A stretch of 45,566 nucleotides of DNA, from contig CAIQJL010000238.1 in NCBI GenBank assembly GCA_903872185.1, forward strand, positions 1-45,566, in the 5' to 3' direction. This DNA comes from an uncultured Bacteroidota bacterium. Its GTDB lineage: Bacteria > Bacteroidota > Bacteroidia > Bacteroidales > GWA2-32-17. The first letter of the stretch is position 1. Each line of letters opens with the position of its first letter. Under the pieces are notes generated by a model. It ran no database searches, had not been told where the DNA came from, and was given only the letters and a program-made list of their open reading frames with translations. Both the position numbers and the translations under genes were made by a program. Shown here one piece after another: positions 26,459 through 35,551 of this stretch.

Positions 26459-27712
26459 TTAACCTTGGAACTTTTTAAGAAGAATAGAGGCATTATGTCC
26501 TCCAAAGCCAAAAGTATTGCTTAAGGTATAATTAACACTTCTTTGTTGAGCTTTATGAAATGTTAAATTGAGTTTAGGATCGATATTAGGATCTACCTCA
26601 TGATGATTAATAGTAGGCGGAATAGTCTGGTGTTGAATTGCTAAAATACAAGCAATACCTTCAATAACTCCAGTAGCTCCTAAAAGGTGACCGGTCATTG
26701 ATTTTGTAGAACTAATATTTAAGTTATAAGCATGTTCTCCAAACACTTCTTTAATTGCCTTTGTTTCTGCTATATCTCCGAGCGGAGTAGCAGTACCATG
26801 TACGTTTATATAATCAATAGATTCTGGAGCTATTCCAGCATCTTTTAATGCCATCAACATTACATTTCTTGCACCTATTCCTTCTGGATGTGGTGCTGTA
26901 AGGTGATGAGCATCTGCTGTTAAACCAGAGCCAACAACTTCTGCATAAATTTTTGCACCGCGTTTAATTGCATGTTCATATTCTTCAAGAATTAAAGATC
27001 CAGCTCCTTCGCCCATTACAAAACCATCACGAGTTAAGCAAAAAGGTCTTGAAGCAGTTTTAAAATCATCATTTCTTGTTGAAAGAGCCTGCATTGCATT
27101 AAATCCGCCCATTCCTGCTTCATTAATTGCAGCCTCTGAACCACCAGTGATAATTATATCAGCTTTTCCAAGTCTAATATAAGTAGCAGCATCTATAATT
27201 GAATGAGTTGATGAAGCACACGCAGATACAGTACAAAAGTTTGGTCCACGGAATCCATATTTTATCGAAATATGACCAGCTGCTATATCAGCAATCATTT
27301 TAGGAATAAAAAACGGACTAAAACGTGGTGTTCCATCACCAAGCACATAACCTCTTACTTCTTCAAGAAATGTTTCGATACCACCAATTCCTGATGCCCA
27401 AATTACCCCAGCGCGGTCAAGGTCAATTTGGTCTAACGCTAAATTTGAATCTTTAATAGCTTCGTCCGCAGCTACCAGGGCATACTGGGCATATTTGTCC
27501 AATTTCCTGGCTTCCTTGCGGTCGAAGAAGTTACCTGCGTCGTAATTTTTTACTTGGCAAGCAAACTTTGTTTTAAATTTGGAAGTATCAAAATAGGTAA
27601 TTAAATCGCAGCCGCTTATACCATTAACTAAACCATCCCAGTATTCTGAAATAGTATTTCCTAAAGGATTAATTGTACCAAGACCGGTTACTACTACCCG
27701 TTTGAGTTCCAT
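26459..27712 (-). CDS. fabF: 3-oxoacyl-ACP synthase II
   Basis: Elongating condensing enzyme of fatty-acid synthesis. The Cys-His-His triad is visible: Cys165 in SACASSTHS, the first His in VHGTATPLGD, the second in SMTGHLLGATG. At 417 residues it is full length, with N-terminal RVVVTGLGTINPLG and C-terminal NTFGFGGHN. Lies between acpP (16 bases upstream) and rnc. Confidence 0.97.
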   Translation of the reverse strand: MELKRVVVTGLGTINPLGNTISEYWDGLVNGISGCDLITYFDTSKFKTKFACQVKNYDAGNFFDRKEARKLDKYAQYALVAADEAIKDSNLALDQIDLDRAGVIWASGIGGIETFLEEVRGYVLGDGTPRFSPFFIPKMIADIAAGHISIKYGFRGPNFCTVSACASSTHSIIDAATYIRLGKADIIITGGSEAAINEAGMGGFNAMQALSTRNDDFKTASRPFCLTRDGFVMGEGAGSLILEEYEHAIKRGAKIYAEVVGSGLTADAHHLTAPHPEGIGARNVMLMALKDAGIAPESIDYINVHGTATPLGDIAETKAIKEVFGEHAYNLNISSTKSMTGHLLGATGVIEGIACILAIQHQTIPPTINHHEVDPNIDPKLNLTFHKAQQRSVNYTLSNTFGFGGHNASILLKKFQG

Positions 27713-27728
27713 AAAACTTTTTTAAAAA

Positions 27729-27965
27729 TTATTTTGCATTTTTCTCAATGTAAGAAACTGCGTCTCCTACTGTACCAATTTTCTCAGCTTGATCATCTGG
27801 AATAGCAATATTGAATTCTTTTTCGAATTCCATAATCAATTCAACAGTGTCGAGTGAATCAGCACCTAAATCGTTTGTGAAGCTAGCTTCGTTAGTAACT
27901 TCGTTTTCGTCAACACCTAGTTTGTCAACGATTATTGCCTTAACTCTAGAAGCAATGTCAGACAT
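27729..27965 (-). CDS. acpP: Acyl carrier protein
   Basis: A 78-residue, acidic, helical protein. Ser37 in [15 protein letters not shown] is the site of 4'-phosphopantetheine attachment. It carries growing acyl chains for FabF, FabH, FabZ, PlsX, LpxA and LpxD, several of which are encoded in this window. First gene of acpP-fabF-rnc. Confidence 0.97.
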   Translation of the reverse strand: MSDIASRVKAIIVDKLGVDENEVTNEASFTNDLGADSLDTVELIMEFEKEFNIAIPDDQAEKIGTVGDAVSYIEKNAK

Positions 27966-28014
27966 ATTAAAAAAATTTTTTGGTTAATACTAAAACTTTA
28001 TAATTTTGAGAATG

Positions 28015-28022
28015 CAAAGTAA
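28015..28022 (-). promoter_or_regulatory. Possible -7 element of the acpP-fabF-rnc unit
   Basis: On the minus strand TTACTTTG followed by CA, one base short of a perfect TAnnTTTG. It lies about 50 bases upstream of acpP. Confidence 0.35.
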
Positions 28023-28117
28023 GCTATTTGACAACGATAAATCAAAAAAAAATAGCAAAATTTGCCTAATAATTAAGAATTGATTCTGATATACAGAGAC
28101 ATATAATACAATTATTT

Positions 28118-28711
28118 ATGAACATTAGTAAAGAACAATTAAGTAGGAAAACTAAAAATATTGCCATATTTGCCTCAGGCTCAGGAACTAATGCCGAAAA
28201 CATAATTAGATATTTTTTTCAAAATTCTAACGTTAAAGTTTCGAAAATTTACACAAATAACGCAGAAGCTGGAGTAATTGACAGAGCAATGAGCTTAAAT
28301 GTTCCATTTTTAATATTTAATAGATCCGATTTTTACCAAACAACAAATATTTTAGACGATTTAAAAAAAGAAAATATTGAATTAGTAGTCTTAGCAGGAT
28401 TTCTATGGCTAATTCCTGAAAGCATAATTTCAAATTTTAAAAACCAAATTATTAATATTCATCCTGCATTATTACCAAAATATGGAGGAAAGGGAATGTA
28501 TGGGACTTTTGTACATTCTAAAGTTATTGAGATGGGCGAAAAAGAATCAGGAATTACTATTCACTATGTAAATGACAAATATGATGATGGAAACATAATT
28601 TTTCAAGCAAAATGTGAAGTTGCATTAAATGATACCCCTGAAAACTTAGCAAAAAAAATTCATAAACTTGAATTCGAGCATTTTCCTAAAGAAATTGAAA
28701 AACTTTTATAG
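28118..28711 (+). CDS. purN: Phosphoribosylglycinamide formyltransferase
   Basis: Transfers a formyl group from 10-formyl-THF to GAR in purine synthesis. Family blocks are IAIFASGSGTN, VLAGFLWLIP, NIHPALLPKYGGKGMYG with the catalytic Asn and His, and YDDGNIIFQ with the catalytic Asp. 197 residues. The first 13 residues are a slight N-terminal extension with no alternative start. Divergent from acpP, and its stop is 14 bases from the convergent lipoprotein gene at 28726. Confidence 0.95.
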   Translation: MNISKEQLSRKTKNIAIFASGSGTNAENIIRYFFQNSNVKVSKIYTNNAEAGVIDRAMSLNVPFLIFNRSDFYQTTNILDDLKKENIELVVLAGFLWLIPESIISNFKNQIINIHPALLPKYGGKGMYGTFVHSKVIEMGEKESGITIHYVNDKYDDGNIIFQAKCEVALNDTPENLAKKIHKLEFEHFPKEIEKLL

Positions 28712-28725
28712 TTTCCAGAAACTGC

Positions 28726-29394
28726 CTATTTCCTTATTATTGGTATTTTTCCTATCCAGCCAACATTAAACATAAATGGCTGATTTGTTACACTATATGT
28801 ATTTAATGGAATTGAAAATCCCATTTGAAAAAATATTTTCACATATTTCCAACCTAATTTAACTGTAATTGTTGGCTCAATAAAAGAATATAATTTATTT
28901 GTATTAAAATCGCCTTCGCCATTATTCATCTTAATAAAAACAAGTCTTTGAGTAAATGCCCCTTCAACTATTTTACCTTTAGCACTAATCGTTGGTTGCA
29001 GAAAGAATTTTACCAACTCACCTTTTGATTTTATATTATAGCCATTCCTGCTATACAAAGCATCAACCGTTCCATAACCTCCACCAGCAAACACTTCAAA
29101 ACAAGCCGCATCCTGAATTTGTAAGGTATAGCCTAATCCTGTTTCTCCAAAATTATGTTTGTGATAGTGTAAACTATCGTTTCGATTTGCAAAACTTGCA
29201 TTCAACATAACCCCAAAATGATTTGTTACTGCATAAGCACATTGGGGATCAACGCCTGATGTTCCCGTTCCAATTAATGCCTGTAACTCTCCTTTTGACG
29301 AAAGTAAAGGTGTATTTATAATGTTAGGTGTATAAACCGGCGCACAAGAAACAGTTAAAACTACTATTAAATTAAAAAACAGAAACTTTTGCAT
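28726..29394 (-). CDS. Lipoprotein with beta-strand-rich mature domain, unknown
   Basis: A 222-residue protein. A signal peptide (residues 1-16, ending LTVS) precedes Cys17. The mature part begins with APVYTPN, continues with KGELQALIGTGTSG, then alternating strands (FGVMLNASFANRN, HNFGETGLGYTL, CFEVFAGGGYGTVDA, FFQMGFSIPLN) like those of small outer membrane barrels. Similar Cys-started barrel-like proteins are frequent in Bacteroidota. A lipidated barrel is unusual, so this may be an outer-leaflet lipoprotein with a beta-sandwich instead. No function is recognisable. Confidence 0.65.
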   Translation of the reverse strand: MQKFLFFNLIVVLTVSCAPVYTPNIINTPLLSSKGELQALIGTGTSGVDPQCAYAVTNHFGVMLNASFANRNDSLHYHKHNFGETGLGYTLQIQDAACFEVFAGGGYGTVDALYSRNGYNIKSKGELVKFFLQPTISAKGKIVEGAFTQRLVFIKMNNGEGDFNTNKLYSFIEPTITVKLGWKYVKIFFQMGFSIPLNTYSVTNQPFMFNVGWIGKIPIIRK

Positions 29395-29502
29395 TTATTT
29401 TTTTTCAAATGTATTGTAAATAGACATTTCATCAAAATTATTTTGAATCTTTATACCATTGAATTAATTTAGCGTATTATTTAGACTAAATAAATATTAA
29501 AA

Positions 29503-30792
29503 ATGGCCGATTCCGAAATGCTATTACCTTCAATGGGTGAAGGCTTTACCGATGCCACTATTACCAAATGGCTTGTTAAAGAAGGTGATACAGTTACCGA
29601 AGATACTCCTATTGTAGAGGTTGCAACTGATAAAGTTGACTCTGAAATTCCATCTCCAAAATCAGGTATAATTGAAAAGTTACTTTATAACGAAGGGGAT
29701 ATTGTTCAGATTGGTGCTCCTATTTTAATTTTTAAATCCCATCAAACCACTGAGTTTTCAAATATTAATAATTCTTCAGTAACTAAAGAAATTTCTACAG
29801 TAGCTACTCCGAATATAATTTCAGAAAACCATTTATCTAATAAGGAAACTGAAACATTAAAGACTGGTTCTAAAACTTTTTTAAGTCCTCTTGTAAGACA
29901 AATAATGAAAGAACACATTATTTCTGAAAATGATATAAGAACTATCACTGGCTCTGGAATAGAAGGCAGAATTACGAAAAACGATATCGAGAATTTTATA
30001 AACATAAAATCTGCAGAAACTTCAAAAATAAAACCTCAAATAATAGAACAAGTTAAAAAGACTGAGGTTTCCTTTACAACAAGCGATGTTGAAGTTGTTG
30101 AAATGGATAGAATGAGAAAAATAATAGCAGAACATATGGTTCGTTCTGTTCAGACTTCTCCTCATGTTACATCATTTATCGAGGTTGATGTCACAAGAAT
30201 TGTTGAGTGGAGAAATAAATTAAAAGATGAATTTCTTAATAAACATGGCGAAAAACTAACTTTTATGCCTGTCTTTATTGAAGCATCTGCCATGGCAATT
30301 AAAGATTATCCTTTAATAAACGTATCTGTTGAAGGAACTAAAATTCTAATTAAAAAAAATATAAATATTGGAATTGCAACTTCGCTTCCTTCGTGGAATC
30401 TTATTGTTCCTGTAATTCATAATGCAGATCAAAAAAATTTAATAGGGCTTTCAAAGTCAGTAAACGATCTTGCAAACAGAGCACGACAAAACAAACTTTT
30501 ACCAGATGAAATTAAAGGAGGTACTTTTACAATTACTAATCTTGGATCATTTGGTACTTATTCAGGAACACCAATTATTAATCAACCCGAAGCAGCTATT
30601 CTTGCTATAGGAACAATAAATAAAAAACCTGCTGTTATTGAAACTTCAGCCGGAGATGCCATTGCAATTAGACAAATAACAATGCTTTCTATTACTTTTG
30701 ATCATAGAATTGTTGATGGAGCGCTTGCTGGAGCATTTCTAAAAAGAATTGCAGAATACCTTGAAAATTTCGACATTTTGCGGAAATTTTAA
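29503..30792 (+). CDS. 2-oxoacid dehydrogenase E2 (dihydrolipoyl acyltransferase)
   Basis: Core subunit of a pyruvate or branched-chain 2-oxoacid dehydrogenase complex. Domain order: lipoyl domain 1-75 with the lipoylated Lys44 in ATDKVDSE; a Ser/Thr-rich linker; peripheral-subunit-binding domain about 128-166 (LSPLVRQIMKE, GSGIEGRITKNDI); catalytic acyltransferase domain about 195-429 with the active-site block TFDHRIVDGALAG near the end. The single lipoyl domain suits a branched-chain or pyruvate E2. No E1 or E3 gene is adjacent. LipA at 4408 is the probable source of its lipoate. Confidence 0.93.
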   Translation: MADSEMLLPSMGEGFTDATITKWLVKEGDTVTEDTPIVEVATDKVDSEIPSPKSGIIEKLLYNEGDIVQIGAPILIFKSHQTTEFSNINNSSVTKEISTVATPNIISENHLSNKETETLKTGSKTFLSPLVRQIMKEHIISENDIRTITGSGIEGRITKNDIENFINIKSAETSKIKPQIIEQVKKTEVSFTTSDVEVVEMDRMRKIIAEHMVRSVQTSPHVTSFIEVDVTRIVEWRNKLKDEFLNKHGEKLTFMPVFIEASAMAIKDYPLINVSVEGTKILIKKNINIGIATSLPSWNLIVPVIHNADQKNLIGLSKSVNDLANRARQNKLLPDEIKGGTFTITNLGSFGTYSGTPIINQPEAAILAIGTINKKPAVIETSAGDAIAIRQITMLSITFDHRIVDGALAGAFLKRIAEYLENFDILRKF

Positions 30793-30837
30793 TTACCAAA
30801 GACCATAGTCTTAAAATATTATATTAAATTGCATGAT

Positions 30838-30855
30838 TAATTTTGATTAGTTTTG
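30838..30855 (+). promoter_or_regulatory. Paired -7 elements before the PD40 cluster
   Basis: TAATTTTG (30838-30845) and TAGTTTTG (30848-30855) both fit TAnnTTTG. They lie 45-56 bases before the ATG at 30901. The -33 region is poorly defined. Confidence 0.35.
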
Positions 30856-30900
30856 TGATTATTATATTGCTATTCAGTATATTATTAATTTATTAATTCT

Positions 30901-33285
30901 ATGAAACGGTTATTAGTAGCATTTGTTTGTATTATAATATTTACATTAAATACATTCTCTCAAAAGTATGATAAAGATCTTTTTGAAAAGAACTTTAACA
31001 ATGCTGAAAGCTTATTAGAAAAAGGAGATTTTTCTGCAGCACTACTAATTTATAAAGAATTGTTGCAAATGGCTCCAGAAAATGCAAATCTAAATTTTAA
31101 AGCTGGATTTTGTTATATAAATACCGTTCTTGAAAAAGCACAAGCAATATCTTATCTTCAAAAAGCGGTTAAAAATGTTAACTTAAAAGCTCAGCCTGAA
31201 TTATATTATGAAGAATCGGCACCTGTTGAAGCTTTCTTATACCTTGCAAAAGCTTATCATATGGATTATAAATTTGAAAAGGCTTTACAAGTAATTGACA
31301 CCATAAAAACTTTAATGCCTGATTATAAAACAGAATTTATTGAAAATATTGATGCTTTAGCCGAAAATTGCAAATATGGAATAGAGTTAATGAAATATCC
31401 CGTCAAGATGTTTGTTACAAATCTTGGCAATAAAATAAATTCAGAGTTTGACGAGCATAGCCCTGTTTTTACCGCTGATGAATCAACATTAATATTTACT
31501 TCAAAAAGAAAAGGGAGTACCGGAGAAAAAATTACCGAAGACGGCCAATACTTTGAAGATATTTATATAGCTCAAAAAAAAGAAGATGGTTCATGGTCAT
31601 CTCCTGTTTCAATAAGTTCAAATATTAACACAATAGGACACGAAGCTTCTATTGGCCTTTCTGTTGACGGGCAAGAGTTGTTTATTTATATTGACGAATC
31701 AAATGTTGTAAATGAAAAAGATGGAAATATTTACTACAGTAAGTTAGATGGAGAAATTTGGTCGAAACCAATAAAATTAGGCCCAACAATTAACACTAAA
31801 TATAACGAAAACCACGCATCACTTTCCGCAGATGGAACACAATTGTATTTTACCAGCGACAAACCTGGCGGATATGGCGGCATGGATATTTATACATCTA
31901 ATAGATTACCAAATGGAGATTGGGCTCCAGCTCAGAATCTGGGAACAATAGTAAATTCAGCCGAAGACGAAATTGGACCATATATTCACCCCGATGGTGT
32001 TACCCTTTTCTTTAGTAGCAAAAGTCACACAAACATGGGAGGATTCGATATCTTTTTTACAAGTAAAGACGAAGAAGGAGTTTGGCCAGAACCAACCAAC
32101 ATAGGATACCCAATAAATACAACTGCTGACGATATTTTTTATACTCCAACACCCGACGGAAAAAGAGGTTATTATGCATCTCAACAAGCTGGAGGTATTG
32201 GGCGTAATGATATTTACTTAATAACCCTTCCAGAAAGTAGTGAAAAATCTCTGACTGTAATGTCTGGCGTTATTACAATGGCCGACGGAACACCTTTGAA
32301 CAGTGTTTCAATAACAGTTACCGATAAAGACACTAAAGAAGTTATTGGCACATATATTCCAAATTCTAAAACCGGCAAATATTTGTTTATTCTTAAACCT
32401 GGCAAGAATTATAATGTAACAATAGACGCTGAAGGCTTTTTACCATTTACAGATAATTTATTGGTAAAAGAAGAAACCTCATACCAGCAAATACAAAAAG
32501 CAATAAAACTTGAACCAATATTATTAGGTAGTTTAACAAAAGAGTTTTATTTCCACTTTGAGCCATCTGGCACTCAGTTAAACGATAAAGAAACCAATAA
32601 CTTTGTAACCATTTCTAAAATTTTAACCTTTGCAGATAAATATTCTGCCGAAATAATTTTACCGTCAGACAATTCAAATGCTGATTTAAATAACATTAGA
32701 GCCGAAATTATTAAAGAAAATTTAACTGATAATAAAATTCCTGATGGAAGAATTAAGGTTCTTAAAAAACCCTCTGGAAGCAAAGAATCGCTTGTTTTAT
32801 ATATTGTTTCAGATAAAAACGAAAACAAGACAACAATAAATCAAGTTCAAACAAACAATAATACCGATGTAATAAATAAGATTAACAGCGAAACTGGACT
32901 AATTATTGAATGTATATTCTTTAAATTCGATAAATATTCAACTCAAGCATTCATCGAAAACTTAAATAATTTATCACAATGGTTAGTTTTAAATCCAGAT
33001 GCGGTTATTGAAATTACTGGAAATACGGATAATAAAGGAAGTTTTAAATATAATAAAGCACTTAGCATTAAAAGAGCGAACTTTGTAAAAAAATATCTGA
33101 TTGGAAAAGGAGCAAAAAAAGAACAATTAAAAACTAAAGGAGCTGGCGAAAAAAATCCAGTTGCAAAAAACCTTAATATTGAGTCAAGAAAATTAAACAG
33201 AAGGGTTGAATTTAAACTTTTAAAATATGGTAAAACTCCAATAACATTTAAATTAGTTGAAGTTCCCGAACAATATAAAAAATAA
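30901..33285 (+). CDS. PorE-like TPR-PD40-OmpA envelope protein, paralogue 1
   Basis: A 794-residue exported protein. Domains in order: signal peptide 1-20 (no lipobox Cys); TPR-like helical repeats about 28-160; PD40/WD40-like beta-propeller about 165-445, with blade motifs such as FDEHSPVFTADE, LSADGTQLYFTSD and IHPDGVTLFFSSK; carboxypeptidase-regulatory-like domain 449-540; a decayed OmpA-like domain 543-640; canonical OmpA C-domain 665-777 with GNTDNKG...LSIKRA and NRRVEF, the peptidoglycan-binding Asp and Arg. The order matches PorE of the Porphyromonas type IX secretion system. It heads a run of paralogues; the next starts 30 bases later. Confidence 0.85.
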   Translation: MKRLLVAFVCIIIFTLNTFSQKYDKDLFEKNFNNAESLLEKGDFSAALLIYKELLQMAPENANLNFKAGFCYINTVLEKAQAISYLQKAVKNVNLKAQPELYYEESAPVEAFLYLAKAYHMDYKFEKALQVIDTIKTLMPDYKTEFIENIDALAENCKYGIELMKYPVKMFVTNLGNKINSEFDEHSPVFTADESTLIFTSKRKGSTGEKITEDGQYFEDIYIAQKKEDGSWSSPVSISSNINTIGHEASIGLSVDGQELFIYIDESNVVNEKDGNIYYSKLDGEIWSKPIKLGPTINTKYNENHASLSADGTQLYFTSDKPGGYGGMDIYTSNRLPNGDWAPAQNLGTIVNSAEDEIGPYIHPDGVTLFFSSKSHTNMGGFDIFFTSKDEEGVWPEPTNIGYPINTTADDIFYTPTPDGKRGYYASQQAGGIGRNDIYLITLPESSEKSLTVMSGVITMADGTPLNSVSITVTDKDTKEVIGTYIPNSKTGKYLFILKPGKNYNVTIDAEGFLPFTDNLLVKEETSYQQIQKAIKLEPILLGSLTKEFYFHFEPSGTQLNDKETNNFVTISKILTFADKYSAEIILPSDNSNADLNNIRAEIIKENLTDNKIPDGRIKVLKKPSGSKESLVLYIVSDKNENKTTINQVQTNNNTDVINKINSETGLIIECIFFKFDKYSTQAFIENLNNLSQWLVLNPDAVIEITGNTDNKGSFKYNKALSIKRANFVKKYLIGKGAKKEQLKTKGAGEKNPVAKNLNIESRKLNRRVEFKLLKYGKTPITFKLVEVPEQYKK

Positions 33286-33315
33286 GTAAAAAATAAAACT
33301 TTAGAAAAATATTTT

Positions 33316-34929
33316 ATGATTAAGAAAATTGTTTTTTTAACATTTACAGCAGTTACAATACTAAATCAGCTTCCGGTATTAGCTCAAAAATTTAATGCAA
33401 AACAAACTTTTATTAACGCACAAAAACACATTCAACTTGGCGAAACAGTTGCTGCGCAAGAAGATTTGCTTTTATATTATAAAAACGACTCAACAAACTC
33501 TAATGTAAACTATTTACTTGGCTTATGTTATTTCAAAACAGATGCAACAAAAAAACTCTGTATTCCTTATCTTTTAAAAGTAACTGAGATAAATACTGCT
33601 TATCAGGAATCAAATGCAAAAGAGAAAAAAGCATCGCCTGAAGCATTGTGGATATTAGCACTTTCGCAATATAAAAATAGCCTGTTTGATAATTCGTTAA
33701 CATCACTTGAAAAATATAAAGAATATATTTCAGCTAATGAAATAAAGAAGAAAGATGCAGAAAAAATGATTTCTCTTTCAATAAACGCTAAGGAATTAAT
33801 TAAAACACCAGTAAAAATCAGCCTAATAAATATGGGGCCAGTTATTAACTCAGAGTACGACGACCATAGCCCGGTTTTTAATATTGACGAAACAATTATG
33901 ATTTTTACTTCAAAAAGAAAAGGCAGTACCGGAAATTTTAAAACAAGCGATAAACAATATTTCGAAGACATTTATATTTCACGAAAAGAGAATTCACAAT
34001 GGTCTGCTCCACAGAAAATAAGCGAAAACATTAACACAATGGAACATGAGGCATCAGTGGCGCTTTCTGCAGACGGCAACGACTTAATCATATATAAAGA
34101 CGATGTCGGTGATGGCAATTTATACGTAAGCCATTATAATGGTTCCGACTGGAGCAAGCCTGAAAAACTCAGCTCTAATGTAAATTCAAGTTATGACGAA
34201 AGCCATGCTTCGATCTCTTCTGATGGTTCAACATTATATTTTTCGAGTAACAGACCTGGCGGATTTGGTGGATACGACCTTTACATTTCGCATCGTTTAC
34301 CAAACGGTGACTGGAGCCTCGCAAAAAATGCAGGTGCTGTAATTAACACACAGCTTGACGAAAGCGGACCATTTATTCACCCTGATGGAAGTACGCTTTA
34401 TTTTAGCTCGAAAGGTCACAACAGTATGGGTGGATATGATTTATTTTTCTCGATTTTGAAAGATGATGGTACTTTTTCAAAACCCGAAAACATGGGCTAT
34501 CCTATTAATTCTATTGACGACGATATCTTTTATGTTCTTTCAGCAGACGGCAAACGAGCTTATTACTCAACTGTTCAGCCAGATGGAGTTGGCTTAAAAG
34601 ACATTTATTTAATGGATTTACTTTCATTACCCGAACGCGCATTGATTGTTGTAAATGGTTTTATTAAAAATAAAAAAACCGGAGAAGTTGTTAAAGATGT
34701 TATTTTAAAAATTAGCGATCTTAAAACTGGCTCTCTAATTGGAGACTTTAAACCTAACAAACAAACTGGAAAATACACTATTGTACTTCCAAAATCAAAA
34801 CAATATACACTATCTTGTGATGGATGTGGATTAACATTTCCATCAGATCCTTTAATAATACCTGAAAACTCATCATTCTATTATCTTCAAAAACCAATTG
34901 TTTTAGATCCAATAGTAGAAGTAGAATAA
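33316..34929 (+). CDS. TPR-PD40 envelope protein without OmpA domain, paralogue 2
   Basis: A 537-residue exported protein that shares the core of paralogue 1: signal peptide 1-23 (ending VLAQ), TPR-like region about 25-160, PD40 propeller about 165-440 (EYDDHSPVFNIDE, ISSDGSTLYFSSNRPGG, IHPDGSTLYFSSKG), regulatory-like domain about 443-535. It stops just after that domain, so there is no OmpA anchor. Its 3' end is intact and ends in normal family sequence, so it is probably a genuine short form, not a truncation. Unusual: CDGC pair near residues 501-504. Lies in the same unit as paralogue 1 and is 2 bases before the GNAT gene. Confidence 0.82.
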   Translation: MIKKIVFLTFTAVTILNQLPVLAQKFNAKQTFINAQKHIQLGETVAAQEDLLLYYKNDSTNSNVNYLLGLCYFKTDATKKLCIPYLLKVTEINTAYQESNAKEKKASPEALWILALSQYKNSLFDNSLTSLEKYKEYISANEIKKKDAEKMISLSINAKELIKTPVKISLINMGPVINSEYDDHSPVFNIDETIMIFTSKRKGSTGNFKTSDKQYFEDIYISRKENSQWSAPQKISENINTMEHEASVALSADGNDLIIYKDDVGDGNLYVSHYNGSDWSKPEKLSSNVNSSYDESHASISSDGSTLYFSSNRPGGFGGYDLYISHRLPNGDWSLAKNAGAVINTQLDESGPFIHPDGSTLYFSSKGHNSMGGYDLFFSILKDDGTFSKPENMGYPINSIDDDIFYVLSADGKRAYYSTVQPDGVGLKDIYLMDLLSLPERALIVVNGFIKNKKTGEVVKDVILKISDLKTGSLIGDFKPNKQTGKYTIVLPKSKQYTLSCDGCGLTFPSDPLIIPENSSFYYLQKPIVLDPIVEVE

Positions 34930-34931
34930 AC

Positions 34932-35468
34932 ATGACCCTTGAAATAGGAAACATTCGCTTACGTGCTGTAGAGCCGATAGATCTTGAAAATTTATATGTT
35001 TGGGAAAATGATTTAGAAGTCTGGAAAGTAAGCCAAACTATTTCACCATTTTCAAAATTTACTTTAAAAGAATATTGTTCTGTTGCTAATGTTGATTTGC
35101 ATATAGCAAAACAACTTCGATTAATGATTGACGTTATAGAAGAATCAATTGTAACAACAGTTGGAATAATTGATCTTTTCGATTATGATGCAATTAACCA
35201 AAAAGCGGGCATTGGTATTTTAATAGGTAATAAAGATTATCGCCAGAAAGGAGTTGCTAATACTGCTTTAAAAATTCTTATAAATTATAGTTTTTCTGTT
35301 TTAAATCTTCATCAACTATATTGTTTTGTTTCAATAAATAATAAAGCCAGTATTGATTTATTTCTAAAAAATAAATTTATCCAATGTGGTATTATTAGTG
35401 ACTGGACTTTAAGTTCCAACCAATGGGAAAAAGCCTGTTTTTTCCAAAAAATAAATGAAAAACAATAA
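34932..35468 (+). CDS. GNAT family N-acetyltransferase (RimJ/RimL-like)
   Basis: A 178-residue cytoplasmic protein. The N-terminus IRLRAVEPIDLENLYVWEND and the acetyl-CoA-binding region GIGILIGNKDYRQKGVAN (with R-Q-x-G-x-A) are characteristic of RimL-type GNATs. The substrate is unknown (protein N-terminus, amino sugar or small molecule). It begins 2 bases after the upstream PD40 gene, so it is probably cotranscribed, which is odd for a cytoplasmic enzyme among exported proteins. It is followed by an 83-base gap with a weak hairpin. Confidence 0.87.
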   Translation: MTLEIGNIRLRAVEPIDLENLYVWENDLEVWKVSQTISPFSKFTLKEYCSVANVDLHIAKQLRLMIDVIEESIVTTVGIIDLFDYDAINQKAGIGILIGNKDYRQKGVANTALKILINYSFSVLNLHQLYCFVSINNKASIDLFLKNKFIQCGIISDWTLSSNQWEKACFFQKINEKQ

Positions 35469-35482
35469 AAAAATACTATTTT

Positions 35483-35508
35483 CGGCTCTTAATAGTAAAC
35501 TATTGCCG
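35483..35508 (+). other. Weak stem-loop after the GNAT gene
   Basis: AATAG-TAAA-CTATT stem extended by CGGC/GCCG, with a TCTT bulge on the left. No T-run follows. It could be a weak terminator or mRNA processing site. Confidence 0.3.
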
Positions 35509-35551
35509 AGAAACCTCGTATAAGCCATATTAGAAAAAAGGTTAAGAAAAA

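Noticed and set aside
28710-28723. AGTTTC-CA-GAAACT palindrome between purN and the convergent lipoprotein
   Set aside because: The loop is only two bases, no T-run follows, and it may be chance; not listed as a terminator.
33603-33971. A 122-residue leftward open frame inside paralogue 2
   Set aside because: Antisense to a clear coding region; the hydrophobic look comes from complementary AT-rich codons.
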